Position numbers and translations under genes: made by a program. Shown piece after piece: positions 16,926 through 24,750 of a stretch of 64,000 nt of DNA. The notes below the pieces were generated by a model. It ran no database searches. It was not told the DNA's origin and was given only the letters and a program-made list of their open reading frames with translations. Source of the DNA: JAWVFM01 sp963739355. Its GTDB lineage: Bacteria; Actinomycetota; Thermoleophilia; Solirubrobacterales; 70-9. The first letter of the stretch is position 1; every line of letters starts with the position of its first letter. Location of the stretch: assembly GCA_963739355.1 (NCBI GenBank), contig CAVUAD010000006.1, positions 248,001-312,000 on the forward strand, in the 5' to 3' direction.

Positions 16926-17970
16926 CCGCGGCCTGGGCCGAGGCAAGCGCGCTCCCGGCCTCGGGGAGGCTCTCCGCAACTTTGCGCGCGAGCTCGACGA
17001 GTCGGTTTGCGTAGCCCCACTCGTTGTCGTACCAGGCAAGAACCTTCACCTGGGTCTCATCGGTGACCATCGTCGACGGCCCGTCGACGATGCCCGAGCG
17101 CGGGTCGTCCTTGAAGTCGACAGAGACCAGCGGCCGATGCTCGTAGCCGAGGATCCCCTTCAGCTCGCCATCTGCTGCGGCTTCGAGGAGGCCGTTCACT
17201 TCCTCGACCGTCGACGGCCGCGCTACCTCGAACACACAATCGGTGAGCGATGCGTTCAGCAGAGGCACTCTGACGGCGAGGCCGTTCAGCTTGCCCTCGA
17301 GCTCCGGGAAGATGAGACCGATCGCCGTCGCCGAGCCGGTCGTCGTTGGGATCAGGGAGACGCTTGATGCACGCGCCCTGCGGAGGTCCTCGTGCGGCGA
17401 GTCGACCACCGTCTGCGTGTTGGTCACGTCGTGGAGGGTTGTGATCTGACCGTGCCGGACTCCGATCTCCTCGTGGAGCACCTTCACGACGGGTGCCAAG
17501 CAGTTCGTCGTGCAGGACGCCGCCGTCAGAACGTCATGGCGCTCCGCGTCATACAGGTGGTCGTTGACGCCGACCACGAGGTTGAGCGCGTCGCCCTTGA
17601 CAGGAGCGGCGACGATGACCTTGCGAACGCCCTGGCGAAAGTACGCGTTGAGCAGCTCCCGCGTGCGGAACTTGCCAGAGCATTCGAGAACGACCTCAAC
17701 CCCGAGCTCGCCCCAGGGCACAGCCCCGGGGTCCTCGTTCGTACTGAAACCCAGGCGCGCTCCATTGACGAAGAGCCGATCGCCTTCGCCCTGGACGTCC
17801 TCGGACCAGCGGCCGTGGATCGAATCGAACGTCAGCAGGTGGGCGGCGGTGGCGGCATCGCCATGCAGCTCGTTGACGTGGGTGAACGCAAGCTCCGACC
17901 AGCCCCAGGCGGCGCGTAGGGCCAGACGCCCCATGCGACCGAAGCCGTTGATCCCGATTCGTGCGCTCAT
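16918..17970 (-). CDS. Arsenic-island glyceraldehyde-3-phosphate dehydrogenase
   Basis: A 350-residue GAPDH with the Rossmann start IGINGFGRMGRL, active-site ASCTTNCLAP, the phosphate-binding region and YDNEWGYANRLVEL at the end. It is fused by overlap to arsJ, the hallmark of the two-protein arsenate resistance pathway in which this enzyme uses arsenate in place of phosphate. It is therefore probably a resistance paralogue and not the glycolytic enzyme, which should be elsewhere in the genome. The start is the ATG at 17970; the frame is open to 18486, but that part overlaps the ACR3 gene. Confidence 0.92.
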   Translation of the reverse strand: MSARIGINGFGRMGRLALRAAWGWSELAFTHVNELHGDAATAAHLLTFDSIHGRWSEDVQGEGDRLFVNGARLGFSTNEDPGAVPWGELGVEVVLECSGKFRTRELLNAYFRQGVRKVIVAAPVKGDALNLVVGVNDHLYDAERHDVLTAASCTTNCLAPVVKVLHEEIGVRHGQITTLHDVTNTQTVVDSPHEDLRRARASSVSLIPTTTGSATAIGLIFPELEGKLNGLAVRVPLLNASLTDCVFEVARPSTVEEVNGLLEAAADGELKGILGYEHRPLVSVDFKDDPRSGIVDGPSTMVTDETQVKVLAWYDNEWGYANRLVELARKVAESLPEAGSALASAQAADE

Positions 17971-18023
17971 CGGGCAAGAGCAGGCGTCTCGGCCGGGCGG
18001 CAGTCCAGGCGGTTCACTTCGGC

Positions 18024-19154
18024 CTACGCAGGTCGACCAATGGGTTCGCGGACGGGCTTGGAAACCGGCGTTGACGCCGCCAGCTCGTCGGGCCACCAGC
18101 GGCGGCGCAGCCACAGCGCGACGTAGACCAGACTGACGAGAACCGGAACCTCGATCAAGGGACCGACGACGCCCGCGAGCGCCTGCCCGGAGCTCGCGCC
18201 CCAGACGCCAACCGCAACCGCGATCGCCAGCTCGAAGTCGTTCGAGGCGACCGTGAAGGCGAGGGTCGCCGTGCGCGCATAGCCGAGCCTCATCGCCCGG
18301 CCGATTCCGAACCCGAGGAGCCACATGACCACGAAGTAGACCAGCAGCGGCAGGGCGATACGGGCGACGGTCAGCGGCTGGGAGGTGATGTGATCGCCCT
18401 GGATCGCGAACAGCAACACGATCGTGAACAGCAGGCCGTAGAGGGTGATCGGCGCGATCCGCGGGATCACGGTCGACTCGAACCACTCGCGCCCGTGTGC
18501 CCGCAGTCCCCAGCGGCGGGTGAGATATCCGGCGGCGAGCGGGATGCCGAGGAAGATGAGGACGGTACGGGCGACCTCCCAGATCGAGACCTCGAAGCCC
18601 TGGGTGTCGAGGCTGAGCAGGTTCGGCAGCGCGTTCAGGTAGAACCAGCCGAGGAGCGCGTACGCGACGACCTGGAAGATGGCGTTGAAGACGACGAGGA
18701 TCGCCGCGCGGTCACGATCGCCATCGGCGAGGTCGTTCCAAACCAGCACCATCGCGATGCAGCGCGCCAGGCCGACGACGATCACACCGGTCCGATAGGC
18801 GGGCTCGTCGGCGAGGAAGATCCAGGCGAGCGCGAACATCAGCACTGGACCGACCACCCATGAAAGGAACAGGGCAACGCCGAACATCCGCCCGTCGCCT
18901 TGCGTGTGCCCGAGATCCTCGTAGCGGACCTTGGTCAGGACCGGGTACATCATCAAGAGCAGCCCGATCGCGATCGGAAGGCTGACGGTTCCGACCTTGA
19001 GGGTGTCGAGGAAGTCATTTAGACCTGGGATCAGCGAACCGACGGCGAGGCCGCCCGCCATCGCAAGCGCGATCCATAGCGGCAGGAACCGGTCAAGCCT
19101 CGACAGCCGCTGGATGACGGCCGCCTCGCCGAGACCGTCTGAGACTTGGGTCAT
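18024..19154 (-). CDS. acr3: Arsenite efflux permease ACR3
   Basis: A 376-residue permease with ten predicted helices. The conserved cysteine motif GLARCIAMVLVWNDLA identifies the ACR3 family, which pumps arsenite out using the proton motive force; FTVASNDFELAIAVAVG carries the conserved Asn/Glu of the second half. It overlaps the arsC stop by four bases (ATGA), so arsenate reduction and arsenite export are coupled. The C-terminus is a short basic cytoplasmic tail. 53 bases separate it from the GAPDH gene downstream. Confidence 0.95.
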   Translation of the reverse strand: MTQVSDGLGEAAVIQRLSRLDRFLPLWIALAMAGGLAVGSLIPGLNDFLDTLKVGTVSLPIAIGLLLMMYPVLTKVRYEDLGHTQGDGRMFGVALFLSWVVGPVLMFALAWIFLADEPAYRTGVIVVGLARCIAMVLVWNDLADGDRDRAAILVVFNAIFQVVAYALLGWFYLNALPNLLSLDTQGFEVSIWEVARTVLIFLGIPLAAGYLTRRWGLRAHGREWFESTVIPRIAPITLYGLLFTIVLLFAIQGDHITSQPLTVARIALPLLVYFVVMWLLGFGIGRAMRLGYARTATLAFTVASNDFELAIAVAVGVWGASSGQALAGVVGPLIEVPVLVSLVYVALWLRRRWWPDELAASTPVSKPVREPIGRPA

Positions 19155-19825
19155 GGAGAGGCAGGGCCGAACGGGCCAGGTCGCGGCAAATCCTCGAGCG
19201 GCGGCGCGATCTCATCGATCAGCGCCATTACCCGCGTCACGATCTCGTCGCGGATCCGGCGCACGGCTTCGAGATCCCTGCCGGCCGGGTCTTCGAGCTC
19301 CCAGTCCTCGTAGCGCTTGCCTGGGTAGATCGGACACGCATCGCCGCAGCCCATCGTGATCACCGCGTCGGCGGCTTTGATCACCTCATCGGTCAGGGGC
19401 TTCGGAAATTCCTTCCGGATGTCGACCCCAGCCTCGTCCATGGCCGCGACCACGGCCGGATTCAGCTCCTCGGCCGGATCCGAGCCCGCCGAGCGAACGT
19501 GAACGCCGCCCTCGGCGAATTTGTCGAGAAGCCCCGCCGCCATCTGACTTCGACCGGAATTGTGCACGCACACGAACAGCACCTCTGGGACTTCTTTCGT
19601 CAGCTTCCCCTCGGACTGCGCGAGCGCCCGAAGACGCTCCCGGGCAAAGCGGTGCACGAACAGCGGCACAAAGTTATGAAAGCGCGCGGAGGAGAGCCGC
19701 GCAAGGGAGTCGTCGCACCAGCGGTCGACGGTCTGCGGGGAGAAGATTCCCGCGAACTCCTTTTTCAGGCTCGCGATCCCAGCGTCAACGCGGGCGCGCG
19801 TCCCGGGATCGAGTTGAAGCTCCAC
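19151..19825 (-). CDS. arsC: Arsenate reductase with N-terminal three-helix domain
   Basis: A 224-residue protein. Residues 1 to about 75 are an alpha-helical domain seen fused to actinobacterial arsenate reductases (SPQTVDRWCDDSLARL, FVPLFVHRFARERLRAL). From about residue 80 comes the low-molecular-weight phosphatase-type reductase with the CX5R loop in VLFVCVHNSGRSQMAAGLL, and later MGCGDACPIYPGKRYEDWELEDP with the other reactive cysteines. It reduces arsenate to arsenite for ACR3. The GTG start at 19825 has an AGGAGG six bases upstream. It is the first gene of the minus-strand ars operon, divergent from arsR. Confidence 0.92.
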   Translation of the reverse strand: MELQLDPGTRARVDAGIASLKKEFAGIFSPQTVDRWCDDSLARLSSARFHNFVPLFVHRFARERLRALAQSEGKLTKEVPEVLFVCVHNSGRSQMAAGLLDKFAEGGVHVRSAGSDPAEELNPAVVAAMDEAGVDIRKEFPKPLTDEVIKAADAVITMGCGDACPIYPGKRYEDWELEDPAGRDLEAVRRIRDEIVTRVMALIDEIAPPLEDLPRPGPFGPASP

Positions 19826-19867
19826 TCAAGACCTCCTAGGGCCATAGATCGTTTTATTGACGCTATC

Positions 19868-19878
19868 CAATTGAATTG
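19868..19878. promoter_or_regulatory. Candidate ArsR operator between arsC and arsR
   Basis: An 11-base palindrome (CAATT-G-AATTG) in the AT-rich 67-base gap between the divergent arsC and arsR genes. It lies 15 bases before the arsR start and is well placed to control both operons. The arrangement fits ArsR autoregulation; binding is inferred, not shown. Confidence 0.5.
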
Positions 19879-19892
19879 ATAAGTTCAAATAG

Positions 19893-20246
19893 ATGGGCGT
19901 CAATCTGGAGCTCACTCCGAAGCAGAAGCGCCCGGCGGGTGAGCCCTGCTGCGACCCCGTTGTCTACCCCGACATCGAGCGTGAGGCGGCCGAGCGGATG
20001 GCGGCGGTCGCCAAGGCGCTGGGCGACCCGGTGCGGATGCAGTTGGTGGACGTCTTGCGAAAGCACGCCGGCAAGGTGTGCGTCTGCGAACTGGTGCCGC
20101 TCTTCGACCTCTCCCAGCCGACGGTCTCCCACCATCTGAAGAAGCTCCGCGACGCCGGAATCGTCGGATCCGAGCGCCAGGGCCTGTGGGCCTACTACTA
20201 CGTCCAGCCCGACGCCCTGGAGGAGTTCAGCGCATGGCTCAGCTGA
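19893..20246 (+). CDS. arsR: ArsR-family arsenic-responsive repressor
   Basis: A 117-residue winged-helix repressor. The metal-binding helix reads KVCVCELVPLF (CVC, as in classical ArsR), followed by the recognition helix LSQPTVSHHLKKLRDAGIV. A further CC pair lies near residue 20 (GEPCCDP). No Shine-Dalgarno sequence is visible before the ATG, so the message may be leaderless. Arsenite binding should release it from the shared promoter region, inducing both arsC-acr3-gapdh-arsJ and its own operon with arsM and the R2-like gene. Confidence 0.93.
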   Translation: MGVNLELTPKQKRPAGEPCCDPVVYPDIEREAAERMAAVAKALGDPVRMQLVDVLRKHAGKVCVCELVPLFDLSQPTVSHHLKKLRDAGIVGSERQGLWAYYYVQPDALEEFSAWLS

Positions 20247-20388
20247 AGGCTGTCGACCGTGATCCGGTCGACTCAAGCTGCTGCCCCCCGCGGCGCAGGA
20301 GACGTGTTGTGCGCCCGAGGCGAAAGGCAGCTGCTGCGGGCTCGAGCATGAGGCCGGAACCTGCGGGTGCAGCGCCGGCGGCGCGACG
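20234..20388 (+). other. Frameshifted Cys-rich N-terminal extension of arsM
   Basis: An ATG at 20234 inside the arsR end opens a frame MAQLKAVDRDPVDSSCCPP. After a run of six C at 20284-20289, shifting the frame by one base gives QETCCAPEAKGSCCGLEHE and then CGCSAGG, which joins the arsM frame without a stop. Cys-pair-rich N-termini of this kind are seen in arsM-type proteins, so the gene probably begins here and is broken, misread or slips at the C run. Confidence 0.5.
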
Positions 20389-21156
20389 GTGCCCGACGAC
20401 GCCCACGAGCTGCGAGAGCGTGTCCAGGATCATTATGCACGAGCGGCCGAGGCAGCCTCGACGGGTGGAGTCGCATGCTGCGGCGACGCGGCGGTGATCA
20501 GCGACGATCAGAAGGAGCCCTTCGGCCCCGGTCTCTACGACGCCAACGACCGCGACGTCCTGCCCGAAGCGGCGAAGCTTGCGTCCCTCGGCTGCGGCAA
20601 CCCAACCGCCGTGGCCGAGCTGCACGCCGGCGAGACCGTGCTCGATCTCGGCTCAGGCGGCGGGATCGACGTCCTCCTGGCGGCGCGCCGCGTCGGCCCG
20701 AGTGGCAAGGCCTACGGGCTCGACATGACAGATGAGATGCTCGACTTGGCCCGGAGTAACCAGCGGGAGGCCGGCCTCGAGAACGTCGAGTTCGTGAAAG
20801 GGACGATCGAGGATGTCCCGCTTCCGGACGGCTCCGTCGATGTGGTCATCTCCAACTGCGTGATCAACCTTTCCGCCGACAAGCGCCGGGTTTTCGCCGA
20901 GGCGGCGCGTGTGCTGCGTCCCGGTGGACGGTTCGCCGCCAGCGACGTGGTCGCCGACCCCGAAATGGACGAGGCAACCCGCCAGGACATGCAGCAATGG
21001 ACCGGCTGCGTTGCCGGAGCGCTCACTCGGGAAGAGTTCGAGGAGGAGCTTCGAGCCGCAGGCCTCGTCGCCGTCGAGATCCGCGAAACCCACCGCGTCC
21101 ACCCCCACGCAGGCTCGGCGATCGTGCGCGCGCGACGCCCGGCGGTCAATGCCTGA
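20389..21156 (+). CDS. arsM: Arsenite S-adenosylmethionine methyltransferase
   Basis: A methyltransferase of about 255 residues from the GTG at 20389; its likely true N-terminus lies upstream in another frame. The SAM motif is VLDLGSGGGIDVLLAARR. The three conserved arsenic-binding cysteines are placed as in ArsM: LGCGNP, SNCVINLS and QWTGCVAGAL. It methylates As(III), producing volatile or more toxic methylated species depending on conditions. It is the second gene of the arsR operon and overlaps the R2-like gene by eight bases. No ribosome binding site precedes the GTG, which supports the upstream start. Confidence 0.9.
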   Translation: MPDDAHELRERVQDHYARAAEAASTGGVACCGDAAVISDDQKEPFGPGLYDANDRDVLPEAAKLASLGCGNPTAVAELHAGETVLDLGSGGGIDVLLAARRVGPSGKAYGLDMTDEMLDLARSNQREAGLENVEFVKGTIEDVPLPDGSVDVVISNCVINLSADKRRVFAEAARVLRPGGRFAASDVVADPEMDEATRQDMQQWTGCVAGALTREEFEEELRAAGLVAVEIRETHRVHPHAGSAIVRARRPAVNA

Positions 21157-21997
21157 CGACGGGATTCAGCTGAACGATCCCCAGACGCTCTACCGGCGCT
21201 GGGAGGACTCGCAGTGGAGCCCGTTCGAGATCGACCTCTCGCGGGATCGCGAGCAATGGCGCGAGCTCCCGGGCGAGGACCGCGACCTCATCCACTGGGT
21301 GCTCGCCTCGCTGATGGTGGCGGAGGAGCGGATCACGACCAAGTTCTCCGGGCTGGTCGGCGCCCGTGGCAGCGAGGAGGAGGCAACCTTCCTCGCCACG
21401 CAGCAGGTCGACGAGGCCCGCCACATGCAGTTCTACGCACGGTTCCAGGACGAGGTGGTGGCCTCACCCGCGGAGATCGCCGCGCACGTCGAGCGGGCCC
21501 GCCGCGAGGTCACGCCGGCCTTCCGGAAGATCTTCGACGAGGCCCTGGTCGAGGCTCATGAGCGCCTGGTTTCCGCGCCCGATGACCCCTCGGCGAAGGT
21601 CCGGTTCGTGACGATCTACCACCTGATCCTCGAGGCGACGCTCGGCCTCACCACGTTCCGGTTTGCGACCCGGTATCTCGAGCAGGAGGCCCTGCTGCCG
21701 GGATTCGTGGCCGGCTACTCGAATATCCATCACGACGAGACGCGCCACATCGGCTACGGCATCTGGTTCCTGCGTGAGACGGTCCGCGGATCCAACGAGG
21801 CGGGTGACGTGGTGCGCGAAACGCTCCGCGAGCTGCTCCCGTCCGTCGCCGAAGCTCTTGGAGGAACGGGTGACGGCTCAGGGCCTGACATCGAACGACT
21901 TGGCGTCAAGACGGACGAGGTGCGGGAGTTCGCCCTGGACGGACTGACGCGGCGGCTCGAGATCATCGGGGTCCCGCTCACCACGATGGCCAACTGA
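21149..21997 (+). CDS. R2lox-like diiron/manganese-iron oxidase
   Basis: A 282-residue ferritin-like protein of the ribonucleotide-reductase R2 superfamily. Aligned by eye with mycobacterial R2lox, the whole ligand set is present: Glu59 in AEERITTKF, Glu89/His92 in VDEARHMQF, Glu162 in LILEATLGL and Glu197/His200 in DETRHIGYG. Tyr157, the partner of the Tyr-Val crosslink in R2lox, is kept, while the Val is Ile62. The ATG lies eight bases inside arsM, so it is co-translated with an arsenic methyltransferase. R2lox proteins bind a fatty acid and are thought to be oxidases; here an arsenic-linked oxidation is plausible but unproven. Confidence 0.82.
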   Translation: MPDDGIQLNDPQTLYRRWEDSQWSPFEIDLSRDREQWRELPGEDRDLIHWVLASLMVAEERITTKFSGLVGARGSEEEATFLATQQVDEARHMQFYARFQDEVVASPAEIAAHVERARREVTPAFRKIFDEALVEAHERLVSAPDDPSAKVRFVTIYHLILEATLGLTTFRFATRYLEQEALLPGFVAGYSNIHHDETRHIGYGIWFLRETVRGSNEAGDVVRETLRELLPSVAEALGGTGDGSGPDIERLGVKTDEVREFALDGLTRRLEIIGVPLTTMAN

Positions 21998-22006
21998 GAG
22001 GCAACC

Positions 22007-22052
22007 AGGGGTGAGGGAGGGGACTCGAAACCCGACCGCCTGGACCACAGAT
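22007..22052 (-). repeat. tRNA-His-like 3' fragment
   Basis: On the minus strand the sequence reads CTGTGGTCCAGGCGGTCGG, then a T-loop-like TTTCGAGTCC and an acceptor-like end CCTCACCCC, resembling the GTG-anticodon 3' half of tRNA-His. The 5' half is absent. A relic of integration into a tRNA-His gene is possible; the T stem pairs imperfectly. Confidence 0.4.
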
Positions 22053-22104
22053 CGGGCGTTCCCGCCTCGCCGAGCCGAGAGTTGCAGGTCCTCAGTCCTG
22101 CAAT

Positions 22105-22128
22105 GCAATTGGACCCGAAATGGACCCC
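22105..22128. repeat. TTGGACCC-type repeats left of fragment B
   Basis: Two copies of a motif close to AAATTGGACCCC lie 62 bases left of fragment B. The same motif lies right of fragments A and C and left of the intact tRNA-Pro. It could be the arm-type binding site of the lost integrase. Confidence 0.4.
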
Positions 22129-22189
22129 GCCGCTAGCTGCAGCAGCATCGATATCGCAGCACAACCGGCCATATCAAGCGGTCGGCTCT

Positions 22190-22235
22190 AGTCGGGGCGA
22201 CTGGATTTGAACCAGCGACCTTTCGGCCCCCAGCC
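22190..22235 (-). repeat. tRNA-Pro 3'-half fragment B
   Basis: 46 bases identical to the 3' half of the intact tRNA-Pro(GGG) gene, in the same orientation. It separates the arsenic segment from the segment carrying ABC copy 2. Confidence 0.88.
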
Positions 22236-22503
22236 GGCGACAAATCAACGTCGATGCGTCTCCGAGCGTCCCCGCCCCGGGAGCTGCCGGACGCATAAGA
22301 CAAGGCAGCCGGTACCAAAGCGGTACCGCGTCGTCACTGGATTCGTTCCGGGGTTCCACTCCCGCGGTGACGTCGGCGCCCGTGCGAGCAAGGACGGGCT
22401 CATGCGGATTGTGCCGCGGCTTCCGAACGACACGAAGACTCCGCCCATGCTCGCAGCCGGCCGCCGGAGGCGCCGCCCAGCCACAGGGTCCGTGACGGGC
22501 CGG
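22236..22503. other. Intergenic region right of fragment B
   Basis: About 270 bases with no open frame that resembles a protein and no clear RNA structure. Confidence 0.4.
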
Positions 22504-23046
22504 CTACCCCCAGGTCCCGTTCTTGCCCTTCGAGAGCAGACAGCCGCCGGCGTCCGAGGTCGAGGCCACCTTGCAGGTAAACGTGACGAGGCCGCCGGTG
22601 CGATCGATGCTGAACTTGTTGCCGCTCACCGCCGCCGTGACGGTCAACCGGTAGCCGGTCGCCGCCGGCTTCCCCTTGCCGCCCGGCCCGGTGAGCTTCA
22701 CGCTCTGCTCGCCCTTTGCCGCCGTGCCGGCCGGGACCGTCGGCTCGATCGCCTGGAGCGCCGCCGCCGTTGCGTTCAGGTAGGAGGCGCCGTTGTCCAT
22801 CGCGTAGATCTCGAGCGCGGTTTCCGTCGTGTGCGCGGCCGCCTCGGCACGGGCATCGTCCGCCTTGTCGCGCTGGCCCATGAACGACGGCATGGCAAAC
22901 GCGGCCAGCAGCCCGATGATCATCACGACGACGAGGAGCTCGATGAGCGTGAAGCCTCGCTGGTCGGCCAGGCCGTCGAACAAAGAGGGCTTTGCACCGT
23001 GCCGGTCCTGCATCATCAGTCGCCTCATCGACGGCTTGGTGGCCAC
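22504..23046 (-). CDS. Type IV prepilin-like protein
   Basis: A 180-residue protein with a prepilin peptidase site and helix at about residues 30-52: RGFTLIELLVVVMIIGLLAA, with the conserved Glu at position 5 of the mature protein. The leader before the cleavage site is long, about 30 residues from the GTG at 23046; ATG starts at 23031, 23016 and 23013 would shorten it. The globular part is Ala/Thr/Gly-rich with two cysteines near the C-terminus (FTCKVAS, GGCLLSK). No other pilus genes are nearby, so it may be a stray minor pilin carried by the island. Its 5' end lies 32 bases from the duplicated ABC block. Confidence 0.85.
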   Translation of the reverse strand: MATKPSMRRLMMQDRHGAKPSLFDGLADQRGFTLIELLVVVMIIGLLAAFAMPSFMGQRDKADDARAEAAAHTTETALEIYAMDNGASYLNATAAALQAIEPTVPAGTAAKGEQSVKLTGPGGKGKPAATGYRLTVTAAVSGNKFSIDRTGGLVTFTCKVASTSDAGGCLLSKGKNGTWG

Positions 23047-23077
23047 TCCTTAGTCATTGGGCAAGACGATGACTGTG

Positions 23078-24620
23078 GGCTGTCAGTTCTCTTACCGGGC
23101 CGTGGGGGCGCGGCGCATACGATTCGCTCGTGCCGGCCGCCATCGAGACAGAGGGATTGGTCAAGGTCTTCGGCGAGACCGTCGCCCTGGATCATCTCGA
23201 CCTGCGTGTGGAGCCCGGGCAGGTGTTCGGCTTTCTCGGGCCGAACGGCGCCGGCAAGACGACGACGATCCGGATGCTTCTCGGTCTCCATCACCCGACC
23301 GCCGGCCGAGCCTCCGTGCTCGGTTTCGACAGCCAACGCGAGTGCGTCGCGATCAACGCGCGCTGCGGATACCTGCCGGGGGAGCTCGAGCTCTATCCGC
23401 GGATGACCGGCCATCGGCTCCTCGAGTGGTTTGCGAACGTGCGCGGCGCGCCGGACGACGGGCTGCGCGAGGCCCTGGTCGAGCGCTTCGATGTCACGCT
23501 CGAGCGGCCCATCCGCGAGCTCTCGAAAGGCAACCGCCAGAAGATCGGCTTGGTGCTCGCGTTCATGCATCGCCCGGAGGTGCTCATCCTCGACGAGCCC
23601 ACCTCGGGGCTCGACCCGCTGATGCAGGAGGAGTTCCACGCCCTTTTGCGGGAGACCACGGCCGAGGGGCGAACGGTCTTCCTCTCCTCTCACGAGCTGG
23701 ACGAAGTCCAGCGGGTGGCCGACAGGGTGGCCATCATCCGCGAGGGCAGGCTGGTCATCAGCGGCTCGGTCGAGGGGCTGCGCAGGCAGACGCCGCAGAC
23801 GATCGAGGCACGCTTCGCCGCTCCGTTTCCCGGCGCGGCGCTCGACGGGCTCGAGGGCGTCCAGCGGGTGCGGGTGAGCGGGAACCGGGTGACCCTCCAG
23901 GTGGTCGGCGAGCTGGGGCCGCTGCTTCGCGTGATCGCCGACCACGACCCAATCGACCTCGTCGCCCGTCACGCCGACCTCGACGAGCTCTTTCTGACGT
24001 ACTACCGCAACGCTCCCACGGCCGTTGTCGACTGACGTCACCCGACTCGATCTCCTCAACCGCCGTCGCCTGCTGATCGGCTATGTCCTCGGCATGGTGC
24101 TCTACATGCTCGTGATCGTCGCGCTCTATCCGGCGTTCAAGGACTCGAGCGAGCTCAACAAGCTCACCTCCGGCGACTCGGCGGCGGCCGCCCTGTTCGG
24201 CGCGACGGGAACATTGACGTCGCCTTCCGGCTGGATCGATGTCAACGCCTACGCGAACTTCCTGCCGCTGATCATGCTTCTGCTGACGATCGGCTACGGG
24301 GCGGCGGCGCTGGCCGGCCAGGAGGAGGACGGGACGCTGGGCCTGGTCGTCACCCTGCCGCTGGCGCGCCGCTCGATCCTGGCTCAGAAGGCCGTCGCGA
24401 TGGTCGTCCAAGCCCTGCTGCTGACCCTCGCTGTCGCCGTCTGCGTGTACGTGGGCCGGGCGTTCGAGGTGGCGCTGGATCCGGGGAACGTGGCGACGGC
24501 GTCTCTTGCCGTCATGCTGCTCGGCATCGACCTGGGACTGATCGCGCTCGCGCTCGGCGCCGCGACCGGAAGCAGGGGAACCGCAATCGGCGTCGCGAGC
24601 GCGATCGCGACGGTCTGGTA
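23078..24620 (+). repeat. Direct repeat copy 2 (1,543 bases), ABC transporter block
   Basis: Appears identical to 13487-15029. The left boundary falls between the prepilin gene and the ATPase; the right boundary lies inside the permease gene, after which the homologous tails diverge and this copy acquires frame-breaking indels. Confidence 0.9.
23130..24035 (+). CDS. ABC transporter ATP-binding protein, copy 2
   Basis: 301 residues, identical to the ATPase at 13539-14444, with all nucleotide-binding motifs (GPNGAGKTT, LSKGNRQ, LILDEPTSGLDP). It starts at the GTG at 23130. It lies inside the second island segment, downstream of a divergently oriented prepilin gene. It overlaps its permease start by 11 bases, as in copy 1. 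The domain is intact, so it could work with either permease. Confidence 0.9.
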   Translation: MPAAIETEGLVKVFGETVALDHLDLRVEPGQVFGFLGPNGAGKTTTIRMLLGLHHPTAGRASVLGFDSQRECVAINARCGYLPGELELYPRMTGHRLLEWFANVRGAPDDGLREALVERFDVTLERPIRELSKGNRQKIGLVLAFMHRPEVLILDEPTSGLDPLMQEEFHALLRETTAEGRTVFLSSHELDEVQRVADRVAIIREGRLVISGSVEGLRRQTPQTIEARFAAPFPGAALDGLEGVQRVRVSGNRVTLQVVGELGPLLRVIADHDPIDLVARHADLDELFLTYYRNAPTAVVD

Positions 24621-24750
24621 CCTCATCAGCGCGCTGGCGCCGGTGGTTGACTGGGTGAAGCCGCTTCGGTTCGCATCCCTCTTCTACTGGGCCATTGGGG
24701 ACCGGCAGCTGGAGAGCGGGGCCGGGACTGCGTCGTGCTCCTCTGAGTAG
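24025..24750 (+). CDS. ABC-2 permease, copy 2 (C-terminally truncated)
   Basis: The first 198 codons are identical to copy 1, then the sequence diverges (WYLISALAPVVDWVKPLRFA) and the frame ends early in TASCSSE. Beyond the stop, a different frame still reads VAAIAADAAFRRFDIR, which matches the copy 1 C-terminus. Small indels near 24728-24755 have therefore removed the last membrane segment and tail (241 versus 262 residues). The protein may be non-functional or may tolerate the loss. Confidence 0.8.
   Translation: MSTDVTRLDLLNRRRLLIGYVLGMVLYMLVIVALYPAFKDSSELNKLTSGDSAAAALFGATGTLTSPSGWIDVNAYANFLPLIMLLLTIGYGAAALAGQEEDGTLGLVVTLPLARRSILAQKAVAMVVQALLLTLAVAVCVYVGRAFEVALDPGNVATASLAVMLLGIDLGLIALALGAATGSRGTAIGVASAIATVWYLISALAPVVDWVKPLRFASLFYWAIGDRQLESGAGTASCSSE

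Noticed and set aside
17971..18486. N-terminal extension of the GAPDH frame
   Set aside because: It overlaps the ACR3 gene, is Arg/Pro-rich, and the canonical GAPDH start MSARIGINGFG lies at 17970.
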